From Pseudomonas yangonensis (GTDB taxonomy: Bacteria; Pseudomonadota; Gammaproteobacteria; Pseudomonadales; Pseudomonadaceae), in the NCBI RefSeq assembly GCF_009932725.1, contig NZ_BLJU01000023.1, positions 41,656-105,655 of the forward strand: DNA of 64,000 bases, written 5' to 3'. Made by a program: the position numbers and the translations under genes. Positions within the stretch are counted from its first letter, which is position 1. The number at the start of each line of letters is the position of its first letter. This document shows positions 16,973 to 26,173 of the stretch, one piece after another. The notes under the pieces are model-generated. The model had not been told where the DNA came from. It saw only the letters and a program-made list of their open reading frames with translations, and made no database searches.

Positions 16973-19851
16973 TGGCTGTCCAGGTGCAGAGTGGTGAGCA
17001 CGCGGCCATCGGCTTCGGGCTCGCCCAGGTTGGCATCGATCAGGTAGACGCGCTCATCGTACAGCCCGCCCTGGTCCACCAGATAATCCTTGATCGTTGC
17101 AGCGCGTTGCCGGGCCAGTTGCCGCAGCAGCAGCTTGCTCTGAGCCCAGGAGTCCAGCACGGCCTGGCGCATGTTCTGCTGGCGTTGCTCGCTGTCCAGC
17201 TCGGCCCATTCGGCTGGCGGCTGTTGCTTGAGGCGGGTACGGTAGATGCCTTCGAGCAGGGCGGCCTGTTCATCCTCGTCTACCGTCAGCTCATCGGGGC
17301 TGGCCGGCACCTTGTCGCCGCGCCGTTGCAGCACCTTGTACCAGCCTTCGCGGAATTCGCGCTGCAGCCGCTGTTCGGCCAGTAGCGGGCCGTCAGCGCT
17401 CTGCGCGGCCTGCCCTTCGACCTCCAGGCGCAGATTGGGGCGTTCCTCGAGCGCCTTGGCCAGGGTGTCCAGTGCCTGGCGTGCGTCACCTTCCAATTCG
17501 GCCGAGCCGGCGTTGAACGGTACGGTGCTCAGATCGACATTGCTGCCGCCAACCAGTCCGGCGATGAACTTGAATGGCGCCTGAGCCGCACGCAACACCA
17601 GATTGCGCAGCGTTTGCCAGACGATGGGCATGACGCTGAACTCGGGGTTGTTCAGATCGCCCTGCACCGGCAGCTCGATGGCGATGCGGCCCTGAGTGTC
17701 CTTGAGCAGGGCCACCGCCAGGCGAATCGGCAGGTCGACGGCGTCCGGGCTGTCGACTCGCTCGCCCAGTTGCAGGTTTTCCACCAGCACCTTGTTTTCG
17801 GCATTGAGCTGACCTTTCTCGATGCGATAGTGCAGGTCGAGGTTGAGACGGCCCTTGCGGATGCGATAGCCGGCGAACTTGCCGGAATAAGGCGTGATGG
17901 TGGTCAGTTCGACATTCTTGAAGCGGGTGGCGATATCCAGGCTGTTGAGTGGATCGAAGGGGGTCAGCTTGCCTTTGATGCTCATCGGCGCGTAGCGGTC
18001 CACCTTACCCTGAATGTCGACGCTGGCCGCTTGCGGCTTTTGGTTGTCGAGCACACCGATACGGCCGTTCATTTGCTGAATGGCCGTGGCGAAGCTGGGC
18101 GTCAGGCTGAAGTCGGCGAAGTTGGCCGAGCCATCATTGATGGCGACGCCGCCAATACGAATCGCCAGCGGCTTGCCGGCATCCGCCTTGGTCTCGTTCG
18201 GCGTTGCCGGCTGCGGCACCACCAGTTCGCTGACGTTGGTGGTCAGATTCTCGTTGATCACGAAGCGTGCATAAGGCTGATCCAGCTCGATGCGTTCGAT
18301 GGCCAGGCTTTCACCGTGGCGGTAGTCGAGACCATTGACCCGTACCTGCTTCCAGCGCACGAAATCGCGCTCACGTAGGGTATCCAGGGTGTGCAGCTGG
18401 TCGACCCTGGCGTCACCTGTGACGCTGAGCGCCAGCGGTTCAGTGCTCTTTAGCTGCACCTCGAGGTCACTGCCGAGCAGGCCGCTGCGCAGTTCCAGGC
18501 GAATGAAGGGGCTCAGGTAGGCTTGCGCCAGGCGCAGGTCGATATCCTGAGTGGCAACCTTGAGCCGAGCAGTGGTCGGGCTCAATTGCACCTGGCCGGC
18601 GGCTTGCAGCTTGCCCTGTTTGCCCAGGCCACTGTCGAGCCTGAGATCGAAAGGCTTGTCGCCGAGGCTGTCGAAGTTCTTCAGGTCGAGGTTCAACGGG
18701 CCGACATCCACGGCCACTTCCTGCTGCGGTACGCGATCGGCCAGGTGAGCCTTGTAGTCGCGCAACTGCACATCCTGCAGCAGAACCTGCCAGGGCTTGC
18801 TTTCGCCGGGCTGCTCGGTGGCAGCGGGCGCTTCGCGCTCGACGGTATCGGGTTTGGCGAAGAGCTTCTGCCAGTCCAGCTGGCCGTCGGCTTCGCGCGC
18901 AGCCCAGGCCTCCAGGCCCTGGCTGCGCACCTGGCCGATCACCACCTGCTGTTTGGCCAGGTCGAGACTGGTGTCGTCGATATCCAGGCGTTGCAGGCGT
19001 ACCAGCGGCTTGCCTTGCGGGTCGTCGATGGCGAAGGGGGCCAACTGCACCTTGACCTTGCTCAGTTGCAGCTCGGTACCGCTGGACAGATCGAGTCGGT
19101 AGTCGCTGCTGAGATCGACCTGGCCTTCCTTGAGCACCAGTGGCAAGGCGTCGCGCACGTAAGGCCAGAAGGTGCTCAGGCGACCATCGCTGATGCTCAG
19201 GCTGCCGCTGGAGGTGATGGGCGTCAGGCTGATCTGGCCGCGCCAGTCGATCCGTGCGCCATGCGGGCCGCTGGCGGTCATGGTCATCTGCGCATTGTCG
19301 CCGGCCAGGGTGCTGAGGTTGTGCAGCTCCAGATCAAGTGAATCGTAGGCGAACTCCACCGGCTCGCTTGGGCGCAGGTCCTGGAAGCGTAGCGACTTCT
19401 CACGCAGGCGAATGCTGTCGATGCGCAGCGGGAAGGGTTCGCTGTTCTCGGCCTGGGGTTCTGCCTGGCTCTCCGGCAGGCGCAGCAGCCGGGTGAGATT
19501 GAGCGTACCGTCCTTGGCGAAGAGAATTTCCGTTCGCGCACCATCCAGTTCGATATCGCTCAGGTGCAGAGCGCCGCTCCACAGACTGTCGCTCTGCAGG
19601 TTGGCGTACAGGCGCTGGAAGCTCAACTGTTCCTGACCACTTTCCCCGATGCGCAGGCCCCAGAGGCTGAGTTCAAGGGTGAAGGGGTTGAGCTGCACGC
19701 GCTGCAGCGAGGCGGGTACCGTGGCGTACTGCGCCAGCTGCTGGTTGGCGATGCGCAGGGCGATGCCCGGCAGAATCAGAAAGCCGATCAGGCTATAGAG
19801 GAAAACGGCGATCAACAGTGCGCTCAGCGCGCGCTTCAGTCCTTTGGGCAT
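16969..19851 (-). CDS. large DUF748/AsmA-like envelope protein
   Basis: A 960-residue protein with one N-terminal membrane helix (about 11-33) and a very long, mainly beta-strand periplasmic body. Recurrent segments such as LDLELHNLSTLAGDNAQ, LNLDLKNFDSLGDKPF and ISIKGKLTPFDPLNSLDI (in parts) are typical of DUF748/AsmA-like proteins, which resemble bridge-like lipid-transport proteins. About residues 780-830 (FNAGSAELEGDARQALDTLAKAL) look like an OmpA-C/peptidoglycan-associated remnant. It overlaps DUF2845 copy 2 by 4 bases. A lipid-transport role is inference from the family; no catalytic residues are evident. Confidence 0.85.
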   Translation of the reverse strand: MPKGLKRALSALLIAVFLYSLIGFLILPGIALRIANQQLAQYATVPASLQRVQLNPFTLELSLWGLRIGESGQEQLSFQRLYANLQSDSLWSGALHLSDIELDGARTEILFAKDGTLNLTRLLRLPESQAEPQAENSEPFPLRIDSIRLREKSLRFQDLRPSEPVEFAYDSLDLELHNLSTLAGDNAQMTMTASGPHGARIDWRGQISLTPITSSGSLSISDGRLSTFWPYVRDALPLVLKEGQVDLSSDYRLDLSSGTELQLSKVKVQLAPFAIDDPQGKPLVRLQRLDIDDTSLDLAKQQVVIGQVRSQGLEAWAAREADGQLDWQKLFAKPDTVEREAPAATEQPGESKPWQVLLQDVQLRDYKAHLADRVPQQEVAVDVGPLNLDLKNFDSLGDKPFDLRLDSGLGKQGKLQAAGQVQLSPTTARLKVATQDIDLRLAQAYLSPFIRLELRSGLLGSDLEVQLKSTEPLALSVTGDARVDQLHTLDTLRERDFVRWKQVRVNGLDYRHGESLAIERIELDQPYARFVINENLTTNVSELVVPQPATPNETKADAGKPLAIRIGGVAINDGSANFADFSLTPSFATAIQQMNGRIGVLDNQKPQAASVDIQGKVDRYAPMSIKGKLTPFDPLNSLDIATRFKNVELTTITPYSGKFAGYRIRKGRLNLDLHYRIEKGQLNAENKVLVENLQLGERVDSPDAVDLPIRLAVALLKDTQGRIAIELPVQGDLNNPEFSVMPIVWQTLRNLVLRAAQAPFKFIAGLVGGSNVDLSTVPFNAGSAELEGDARQALDTLAKALEERPNLRLEVEGQAAQSADGPLLAEQRLQREFREGWYKVLQRRGDKVPASPDELTVDEDEQAALLEGIYRTRLKQQPPAEWAELDSEQRQQNMRQAVLDSWAQSKLLLRQLARQRAATIKDYLVDQGGLYDERVYLIDANLGEPEADGRVLTTLHLDSQ

Positions 19852-19954
19852 GGCTTGGCGTCATCTATCCAGACGAGGAGACGACTTGGAGTATGGCACG
19901 GCGGTTCGGTTCCGGGCGTGCAGCGCCCCGCGCATTTTTCGTCCGTGAGCCTGT

Positions 19955-20971
19955 TTAGAGCCTCAGGATCAGGGTTTTCAGCGGCGGCTTGCCGTCTGTG
20001 GAGGGGAAGTCCGATGCCGGCACGATGACCTGGCACTCCCGTACGTGGCGGCCCAGTTTCTCCGCGCAACGCAGCACCTGTGTGCGCCAATCGCTCATCT
20101 CCACCTTCGCCAGGTTGTTGCAGCACACCAGCGTGCCGCCTTCGGCAGTGGCCAGCAGCGCCGGTTTGAGCAGGCTCTGGTAATCGCGCAGCAGGTCGAC
20201 GGTGCCGAAGGCGCTCTTGGCCCAGGCCGGTGGGTCGAGGAAAACCAGATCGAAGGTGCGCGGTTGCAGACGCGGGTAACTCGGCAGCTTTTGTCCGCGG
20301 CGGCTGCTGATCGGCAGGTCGGCCAGTTGGCGAATGGCCGGAAAATAGTCGGACTGAATGAACTGCATGCTCGGCAGTTCGGGGTTCAGCGCGCCGTTCT
20401 CGCGGCCTACGGCCAGGTTGCCGTGGGCAAAGTCGAGATTGATCACCTCGCGCGCGCCGCCGGCTGCGGCGCACAGGCCGACGCCGCAGGTGTAGGCGAA
20501 CAGGTTGAGCACGGATTTGCCGGCGCTGTTGGCCTTGACCCAGCCGCGGGCGTTGCGCAGATCGAGAAACAACAGGGGATCCTGACCGGCATGACGGCCG
20601 CGCACGCGGTAGTTGAGGCCCCATTCGTGACCGATCATGTCCTCGAGGGCGGCTTCGCTGGCCTGAAACAGCCCCGGGTCGCGGTCGATACGCGAGTTGC
20701 CCCGGGAGCGGTCGTTGTAGACCAGCAGCAGGGCCTGGCCAAGGAGAGTCTCGACGCTGCTGGCGATGGTCTTAAGGTCGTCGGAGTGCAGCGGCTGATG
20801 AAAGCTTTGCACCAGCAGTTGCGGGCCATAGCGGTCGACGGTCAAGCCCGGCGCACCTTCCTGGCTGCCGTGGAACAGCCGGTAGCAGTCGGTACCTTGA
20901 GCATGCAGTTCGGCCAGCAGGTTCGGGCGAGCGTCGAGGGCGGCGCGCAGCGCCTGGTCAAGAGAAGGCAT
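19955..20971 (-). CDS. class I SAM-dependent methyltransferase, RlmI-like
   Basis: A 338-residue protein resembling 23S rRNA m5C methyltransferases of the RlmI/YccW type. It has an N-terminal segment (YRLFHGSQEGAPGLTVDRYG) typical of these enzymes, the SAM-binding motif SVLNLFAYTCGVGLCAAAGGA, an acidic residue after the next strand (VINLDFAHGNL) and the catalytic-type loop FDLVFLDPPAWAKS. A cysteine pair VCCNN occurs where RlmI-like enzymes have their nucleophile. It lacks the full N-terminal PUA domain of E. coli RlmI (396 residues), so the exact substrate is uncertain. It is preceded by the MpaB-like gene on the same strand. Confidence 0.8.
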   Translation of the reverse strand: MPSLDQALRAALDARPNLLAELHAQGTDCYRLFHGSQEGAPGLTVDRYGPQLLVQSFHQPLHSDDLKTIASSVETLLGQALLLVYNDRSRGNSRIDRDPGLFQASEAALEDMIGHEWGLNYRVRGRHAGQDPLLFLDLRNARGWVKANSAGKSVLNLFAYTCGVGLCAAAGGAREVINLDFAHGNLAVGRENGALNPELPSMQFIQSDYFPAIRQLADLPISSRRGQKLPSYPRLQPRTFDLVFLDPPAWAKSAFGTVDLLRDYQSLLKPALLATAEGGTLVCCNNLAKVEMSDWRTQVLRCAEKLGRHVRECQVIVPASDFPSTDGKPPLKTLILRL

Positions 20972-21032
20972 GCGCGGCGTCTCGGAGGAAGGAAGGCCGG
21001 CAGTTTATCAAGATAACGGCCCGCCACGCCTT

Positions 21033-21899
21033 CTAAGGCGCCAGACGCCGGCGAGCGCGCTGGGCGGCGCTATTGCGTACGGCCCAGCGCAGCAGGTTGG
21101 CGGTACGCTGCACACTGGCGCGAATCAGCGGGCGGCGCCAGGCGGCCTGATGTTCGCCGAGCAGGTCGCTGGCCCAGTCCGGCAGCAGGTCGACGCCAGC
21201 CTGCATCATCAGATTGCCGAAGGGTTTGGCGAGGATACTGGGCATCGGAGCGGTATACAGCAGTCGTACCACTTCGCGGGTGCGCTGATCGCATAACAGT
21301 TGTGAACGCATGTGTTGCAGATAGCCGCTGATGGCCTGAGCCGATTTGGGCACGTCCTGCGCGCCGAGGCGTTCGGCGATCAGCGCCACTTCACGGTAGT
21401 AGCGATCCTGCTCGGCCACCGGCAGCTGCGGATCGACGTAGCGCAGGTAGCCGGCGAGAAACTGGCTGACTTCGGAGACGTGCACCCAGGTCAGCAGCCC
21501 GGGATCGCTGGCGGCATAGGGGCGGCCGTCCGGCGCGTGGCCGACCACCTGCAGGTGAATGCGGCGCACCTTGTCGATCAGTTGTTCGGCGTCCTGCAGG
21601 CCGCCATAGGTGGTGCCGGCGATGAACAGGCTGGTGCGACGCAGGCGGCCGAGCATGTCCTGGCGGAAGGTGGAGTGATCCCACACGCCGGCCAGCGCCA
21701 GTGGGTGAAGCATCTGCAGGAGCAGTGCCGAGATGCCACCGACCATCATCGCGGTGAAGTCGGCGTGTACTTCCCAGACCATCGACTCGGGGCCGAACAG
21801 GCCGGCATCGCCGCGGGGCTGGTCGAGGTCGAGCACACCCAGCGAGGCGCCGGTGAGGCTGTGCACCTGTTTTTCGATCTGACGGCGAAGGCTTTCCAT
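21033..21899 (-). CDS. oxygenase MpaB family protein (DUF2236)
   Basis: A 288-residue soluble protein of the DUF2236/MpaB family, whose members include fungal ER-bound oxygenase MpaB and rubber-cleaving latex-clearing heme proteins. Visible family features are GPESMVWEVHADFTAMMVGGISALLLQMLHPLALAGVWDHSTFRQD (in parts), RRTSLFIAGTTYG, LTWVHVSEVSQFLAGY and the C-terminal LLPDWASDLLGEH. His residues in LHPLALAGVWDHS and TWVHV are candidate heme ligands. I chose the Met at 21899 (MESLRRQIEK) over the frame opening at 21935. It lies 70 bases downstream of acsA on the same strand. The substrate is unknown. Confidence 0.8.
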   Translation of the reverse strand: MESLRRQIEKQVHSLTGASLGVLDLDQPRGDAGLFGPESMVWEVHADFTAMMVGGISALLLQMLHPLALAGVWDHSTFRQDMLGRLRRTSLFIAGTTYGGLQDAEQLIDKVRRIHLQVVGHAPDGRPYAASDPGLLTWVHVSEVSQFLAGYLRYVDPQLPVAEQDRYYREVALIAERLGAQDVPKSAQAISGYLQHMRSQLLCDQRTREVVRLLYTAPMPSILAKPFGNLMMQAGVDLLPDWASDLLGEHQAAWRRPLIRASVQRTANLLRWAVRNSAAQRARRRLAP

Positions 21900-21969
21900 G
21901 GCGCGCAGTTTCGGTGCTTGGCAGGCGCAATACAAGGTGCGCCCGACCCTTTCGGGCCGGGCAGGAGGC

Positions 21970-23907
21970 TCAGCGGTTGAGGCGCTGGTCGATCAGGTTC
22001 TCGACCACGCTGGGGTCGGCTAGTGTGGAGGTGTCGCCCATGTTCTCCAGCTCGTTGCAGGCAATCTTGCGCAGGATGCGCCGCATGATCTTGCCCGAGC
22101 GGGTCTTGGGCAGGCCCGGCGCCCACTGAATCAGCTCCGGCTTGGCGAAACTGCCGATTTCCTTGCCGACCAGGGTCAGCAGGTCCTTCTTCAGCTCTTC
22201 GGAAGGCTCCTGGCCGTTCATCAGGGTGACGTAGGCGTAGATGCCCTGACCCTTCACATCGTGCGGGTAGCCAACCACCGCCGCCTCGGCCACCGCGTCG
22301 TGCAGCACCAGCGCGCTTTCCACCTCGGCGGTGCCGATGCGGTGACCAGAGACGTTGATCACGTCATCCACGCGGCCGGTGATCCAGTAGTAGCCGTCTT
22401 CGTCGCGGCGTGCGCCATCGCCGGTGAAGTAGTAGCCGGGGTAGGGTTTGAAGTAGGTGTCGACCATGCGCTGGTGATCACCATAGACGCTGCGGATCTG
22501 GCTCGGCCAACTGGCCTTGATCGCCAGCACGCCGGCGCCCGCACCAATGATCTCCTTGCCTTGCTCGTCAAGCAGCACGGGTTGCACGCCAAAGAAGGGC
22601 CGGGTGGCCGAGCCGGGTTTGAGGTCGGTAGCGCCGGGCAGCGGGCTGATCAGGATGGAGCCGGTCTCGGTTTGCCACCAGGTGTCGACGATGGGGCAGC
22701 GCGTATCGCCGACCACCTGGAAATACCATTCCCAGGCCTCGGGGTTGATCGGCTCGCCCACTGTGCCGAGCAGACGCAAGCTCGAACGCGAGGTGGCTTT
22801 GACCGGCGCCGCACCTTCACGCATCAATGCGCGCAGGGCGGTGGGGGCGGTGTAGAAGATATTTACCTGGTGCTTGTCGATCACCTGCCAGAAGCGCGAG
22901 GCGTCCGGATAGTTGGGCACGCCCTCGAACATCAGGGTGGTGGCCGCGTTGGCCAGCGGGCCGTAGACGATGTAGCTGTGCCCGGTAACCCAACCGACAT
23001 CGGCGGTGCACCAGTAGATGTCGCCTTCGTGGTAGTCGAACACGTACTTGTGAGTCATCGCCGCGCCGAGCAGGTAACCGCCGGTGGTGTGCAGCACGCC
23101 CTTGGGTTTGCCGGTCGAGCCCGAGGTGTAGAGGATGAACAGCGGGTCCTCGGCATCCATCGGCTCGGCCGGGCAGTCGGCATCGACCTCCTTGAGCGCC
23201 TGGTGGTACCAGATGTCTCGACCTTCCACCCAGGCCACGTCAGCCTGGGTGCGTTCGACCACCACCACGGTGGAGACATCAGGGCAGCTTTGCAGCGCCT
23301 TGTCGACATTGCTCTTCAGCGCAATGTACTTGCCGCCACGCACGCCCTCGTCAGCGGTGATCACGGTACGGCAATCGGCATCGAGAATACGGTCGCGCAG
23401 CGCATCGGGGGAAAAGCCGCCGAACACCACCGAATGCACCGCGCCGATACGCGCGCAGGCGAGCATGGCGTAGGCCGCTTCGGGGATCATCGGCATGTAG
23501 ATGCAAACCCGGTCGCCTTTCTTCACGCCGCGGCGCTTGAGCACGTTGGCCAGGCGGCTGACGTTATGGTGCAGTTTGTTGTAGGTGATATGCGCTGATT
23601 CGGCCGGGTTGTCGCCTTCCCAGATGATGGCGATCTGTTCGCCGCGTTTTTCCAGGTGGCGATCGATGCAGTTGTAGGCGACGTTGAGCTGACCGCCCTT
23701 GAACCATTCGGCGCGGCCCTGCTTCAGTTCGCTGGCGTGCACCTGATCCCAGGGTTTGAACCAGTCGAGGAAGGCGTTGGCCTGCTCGGCCCAAAAGATC
23801 TCGGGCTGCTCGACCGACTGCCGGTACAGGCGCAGGTAGGCGTCGTTATCCAGGTGCGCGCGCTGGCGCACTGCATCTGGCACGGGATGGCGAGTGATTT
23901 CGAACAT
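21970..23907 (-). CDS. acsA: acetyl-CoA synthetase
   Basis: AcsA activates acetate to acetyl-CoA through acetyl-AMP. The 645-residue protein shows YTSGSTGKPKGVLHTTGGY (AMP-binding P-loop), the WWQTETGS motif, YYFTGDGARRDEDGYYWITGRVDDVINVSGHRIGTAEVES (hinge and A8, in parts) and the acetylation-site motif KTRSGKIMRR near the C terminus (Lys regulated by Pat/CobB in relatives). The Met at 23907 has AAGGA 7 bases upstream; the 12-codon extension to 23943 is unlikely. Acetate utilisation genes are typically under catabolite control, which fits with CbrAB-CrcZ elsewhere in the window, but no site is visible here. Confidence 0.96.
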   Translation of the reverse strand: MFEITRHPVPDAVRQRAHLDNDAYLRLYRQSVEQPEIFWAEQANAFLDWFKPWDQVHASELKQGRAEWFKGGQLNVAYNCIDRHLEKRGEQIAIIWEGDNPAESAHITYNKLHHNVSRLANVLKRRGVKKGDRVCIYMPMIPEAAYAMLACARIGAVHSVVFGGFSPDALRDRILDADCRTVITADEGVRGGKYIALKSNVDKALQSCPDVSTVVVVERTQADVAWVEGRDIWYHQALKEVDADCPAEPMDAEDPLFILYTSGSTGKPKGVLHTTGGYLLGAAMTHKYVFDYHEGDIYWCTADVGWVTGHSYIVYGPLANAATTLMFEGVPNYPDASRFWQVIDKHQVNIFYTAPTALRALMREGAAPVKATSRSSLRLLGTVGEPINPEAWEWYFQVVGDTRCPIVDTWWQTETGSILISPLPGATDLKPGSATRPFFGVQPVLLDEQGKEIIGAGAGVLAIKASWPSQIRSVYGDHQRMVDTYFKPYPGYYFTGDGARRDEDGYYWITGRVDDVINVSGHRIGTAEVESALVLHDAVAEAAVVGYPHDVKGQGIYAYVTLMNGQEPSEELKKDLLTLVGKEIGSFAKPELIQWAPGLPKTRSGKIMRRILRKIACNELENMGDTSTLADPSVVENLIDQRLNR

Positions 23908-23970
23908 GGCGGGTCCTTGTAATTGTTTGTCCGCAACGGTCACAAGGTTGCACCCAGGCAGGCGCCTGGT

Positions 23971-25068
23971 TCAAGGCTTAAACATTTCGACATGCTGCCG
24001 GGCCTGTTCGTTCTGCTGATACTCGAGCTGCGCGGCGACCAGACGTTGGGTCGCCGCTCCGTAACGACCCGCAATGGCCGCGAGCGCCTCGTCGAAAGTC
24101 TGCGCGGCGCTCACGGCACCTCCCGGCAGCTGCGGCAATCCTCCGGAGTCGGTGCGCTGCGGAATGAACTCCAGCCCGCTGGCGCTGAATACCGGCTGAG
24201 GGGCCACGCCCAGCACCTGGGTGCGGAAGGTGCGCGCCCAGGCATCCACGCGCAGTGCTAGGCTTACTTCATCTATCCCGGGCAGCAGGGTGACGGCGAA
24301 GGTTTCATGTCTCCAGCGCGCAAGGTAGTTGCCGGCCGCGGTCAGATAGCCTTGACTGCCAAGGGTGAATACCTCGCTGTCATGCTGCGGGGACCAGTCG
24401 CTGGTACCGAGCACCTGTGCCAGCGCGCTCGCCTTGCTCGTACCGGCAATGGCTTCGACCAGCGCGAGTGAGGCCGGCAGGGCTGCGCTGACGCCAGCGG
24501 TGGTCATCAGTTGGCCGTCTACCACATAGCGCTGATTTTCCTGCCACAGGGTGTCCGGAAAGTCGTCCAGGCGCTGGTCACGCGAGTACCAATGCCCCGT
24601 GGCGCGGCGTCCATGCAGCAGGCCGGCATGAGCCAGCGGCAGCACGCCGTCGCAGATCCCGATGATGCGGGCACCCAGCGCTGCCTGCTGCCTGATGAAA
24701 TTCAGCAGGCGGGGCTCCCGACTGTCGTGTACGGCCGGCACGATCAGGTAATCGGCGCCCTGGGGGAAGTCGCGCTGAAACTCGGTGATGCTGGCTTCGG
24801 CGCGCACGCTGAGCGCCGGCATCAGTTGCACTGTGCCCGGCTCGGTCGCCACTGCCAGTACCCTGGCCACGCCAGCGCGACGCAGGATGCCGAGTGGCAC
24901 GACGAAGTCCGTCAGCTCTGTCATCTGGTTTTGTGCGAGCACGACCACCACGGGCTGTTCACGCTCGAAGCGCGGCTGATAGGTGGCCAGTAGTTCTTCG
25001 GAGGCGTGTAGGTCTCCGGAGAAATACAGCAGGCACAACAGGCCTGCCAATGGCCATTTCCTGTACAT
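23971..25068 (-). CDS. exported DJ-1/PfpI-like protein
   Basis: A 365-residue protein with a signal peptide (about 1-22, LAGLLCLLYFSGDLHAS) and a DJ-1/PfpI glutamine-amidotransferase-like domain (about 38-205): VVVVLAQNQMTELTDFVVPLGIL, the nucleophile elbow GARIIGICDGVLPLAHAGLL with Cys, and TTAGVSAALPASLALVEAI. The C-terminal 150 residues do not match anything I recognise. It diverges from a GlxA-type regulator whose N-terminal domain is also DJ-1-like, so the two may form a sensor/regulator pair. Export of a DJ-1 protein is unusual. Function is unknown. Confidence 0.75.
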   Translation of the reverse strand: MYRKWPLAGLLCLLYFSGDLHASEELLATYQPRFEREQPVVVVLAQNQMTELTDFVVPLGILRRAGVARVLAVATEPGTVQLMPALSVRAEASITEFQRDFPQGADYLIVPAVHDSREPRLLNFIRQQAALGARIIGICDGVLPLAHAGLLHGRRATGHWYSRDQRLDDFPDTLWQENQRYVVDGQLMTTAGVSAALPASLALVEAIAGTSKASALAQVLGTSDWSPQHDSEVFTLGSQGYLTAAGNYLARWRHETFAVTLLPGIDEVSLALRVDAWARTFRTQVLGVAPQPVFSASGLEFIPQRTDSGGLPQLPGGAVSAAQTFDEALAAIAGRYGAATQRLVAAQLEYQQNEQARQHVEMFKP

Positions 25069-25174
25069 GACGCCATTCCTCGGTTTGGGAGATGAGATCA
25101 GTCTGGCGTGTGCGCGCCCGGCGCATATGTCATAAATGAGTGAAAACCTGCCATCGGTTACGGGAGGGGATGCG

Positions 25175-26143
25175 ATGACGCACAGGGTCCTGCTGCTGGT
25201 ATTTCCCGAGTTTCAGCTGCTCGATGCCACCGGGCCAGCGGACGTGTTCGCAGCGGTGGACGAACACCTACCTGCAATGGCGCGGCCTGCCTATCAGCTG
25301 CAGGCAATCTCGCTGGATGGCGGCATGGTCGCCTCCAGCAGCGGGCTTGCGCTGGCGACTCAGCCAGTGCCCGAACCACAGGAACTGGCCGGCAGTACCT
25401 TGCTGATAGCCGGCGGACACGGTGTTCAACGCGCCTTGCAGCACGGGCCGCTCATCCGCTGGCTGGGGCAGGCCGGACCACTGGCGGCGCGCTGTGCCTC
25501 GGTGTGTACAGGCGCATTTCTGCTGGCGCAGACCGGTCTGATGAGCGGGCGCAAGGTCGTCACCCACTGGCGCTATGCCGAGCTGCTGCAACGGCTATAT
25601 CCGGGAGTGGCGGTTCTGCATGACAGCCTGTTCGTCCATGATGGGGGCTTCTACAGTTCGGCCGGAGTGACCGCTGGCATGGACCTTTGCCTGAGCCTGG
25701 TGGAAGAGGACCATGGGCGAGAGGTCTCGCTGCAGGTGGCCAAGGGGCTGGTGATGTACCTGCGACGGCCCGGCGGGCAGCGCCAGTTCAGCACCGAGTT
25801 GCTGGCCCAACAGGCACCCGCCGATGGCGTGATACAACGCTTGCTGACTGAGTTACGGACATCTCTGAGCGCCCCTTGGGACGTCGATGGCGTGGCGATC
25901 TACATGAACATGTCGCCGCGCACGCTGCATCGGCATTGCCGGGCCGAACTCGGGGTGACGCCAGCCAGGCTGCTGCTGCATCTGCGTCTGGAACATGCAT
26001 GCCAGCTGCTGGAGGCAGGTCAGGCGTCGCTCAAGCGCGTGGCGCAGAGCAGCGGCTTCGGCAACGCCTACAATCTGAGACAGGCGTTTTCCCGGGCGCT
26101 GGGGGTGACGCCCGGGGAGTATCGTCAGCGTTTCTGCCGTTGA
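25175..26143 (+). CDS. GlxA family transcriptional regulator (DJ-1 sensor + AraC HTH)
   Basis: A 322-residue regulator. The N-terminal domain (about 5-180) is DJ-1/PfpI-like: VLLLVFPEFQLLDATGPADVF, LIAGGHGVQRAL, the elbow ASVCTGAFLLAQTGLMSGRKVVTHWR (Cys, His) and YSSAGVTAGMDLCLSLVEEDHG. The C-terminal AraC domain (about 220-320) has MNMSPRTLHRHCRAELGVTPARLLLHLRLEHACQLLE and FGNAYNLRQAFSRALGVTPGEYRQRF. The Met at 25175 follows GGGAGGGG at good spacing; the ATG at 25136 lacks one. It diverges from the exported DJ-1 gene across about 106 bases and probably controls it. The ligand is unknown. Confidence 0.88.
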   Translation: MTHRVLLLVFPEFQLLDATGPADVFAAVDEHLPAMARPAYQLQAISLDGGMVASSSGLALATQPVPEPQELAGSTLLIAGGHGVQRALQHGPLIRWLGQAGPLAARCASVCTGAFLLAQTGLMSGRKVVTHWRYAELLQRLYPGVAVLHDSLFVHDGGFYSSAGVTAGMDLCLSLVEEDHGREVSLQVAKGLVMYLRRPGGQRQFSTELLAQQAPADGVIQRLLTELRTSLSAPWDVDGVAIYMNMSPRTLHRHCRAELGVTPARLLLHLRLEHACQLLEAGQASLKRVAQSSGFGNAYNLRQAFSRALGVTPGEYRQRFCR

Positions 26144-26173
26144 GGCATGCCGGTGGGCGCGCCTCTCAGGTGA

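Noticed and set aside
21941..21962. GC-rich dyad between acsA and the MpaB-like gene.
   Set aside because: One mismatch in the stem and no T run on either strand; not enough for a terminator call.
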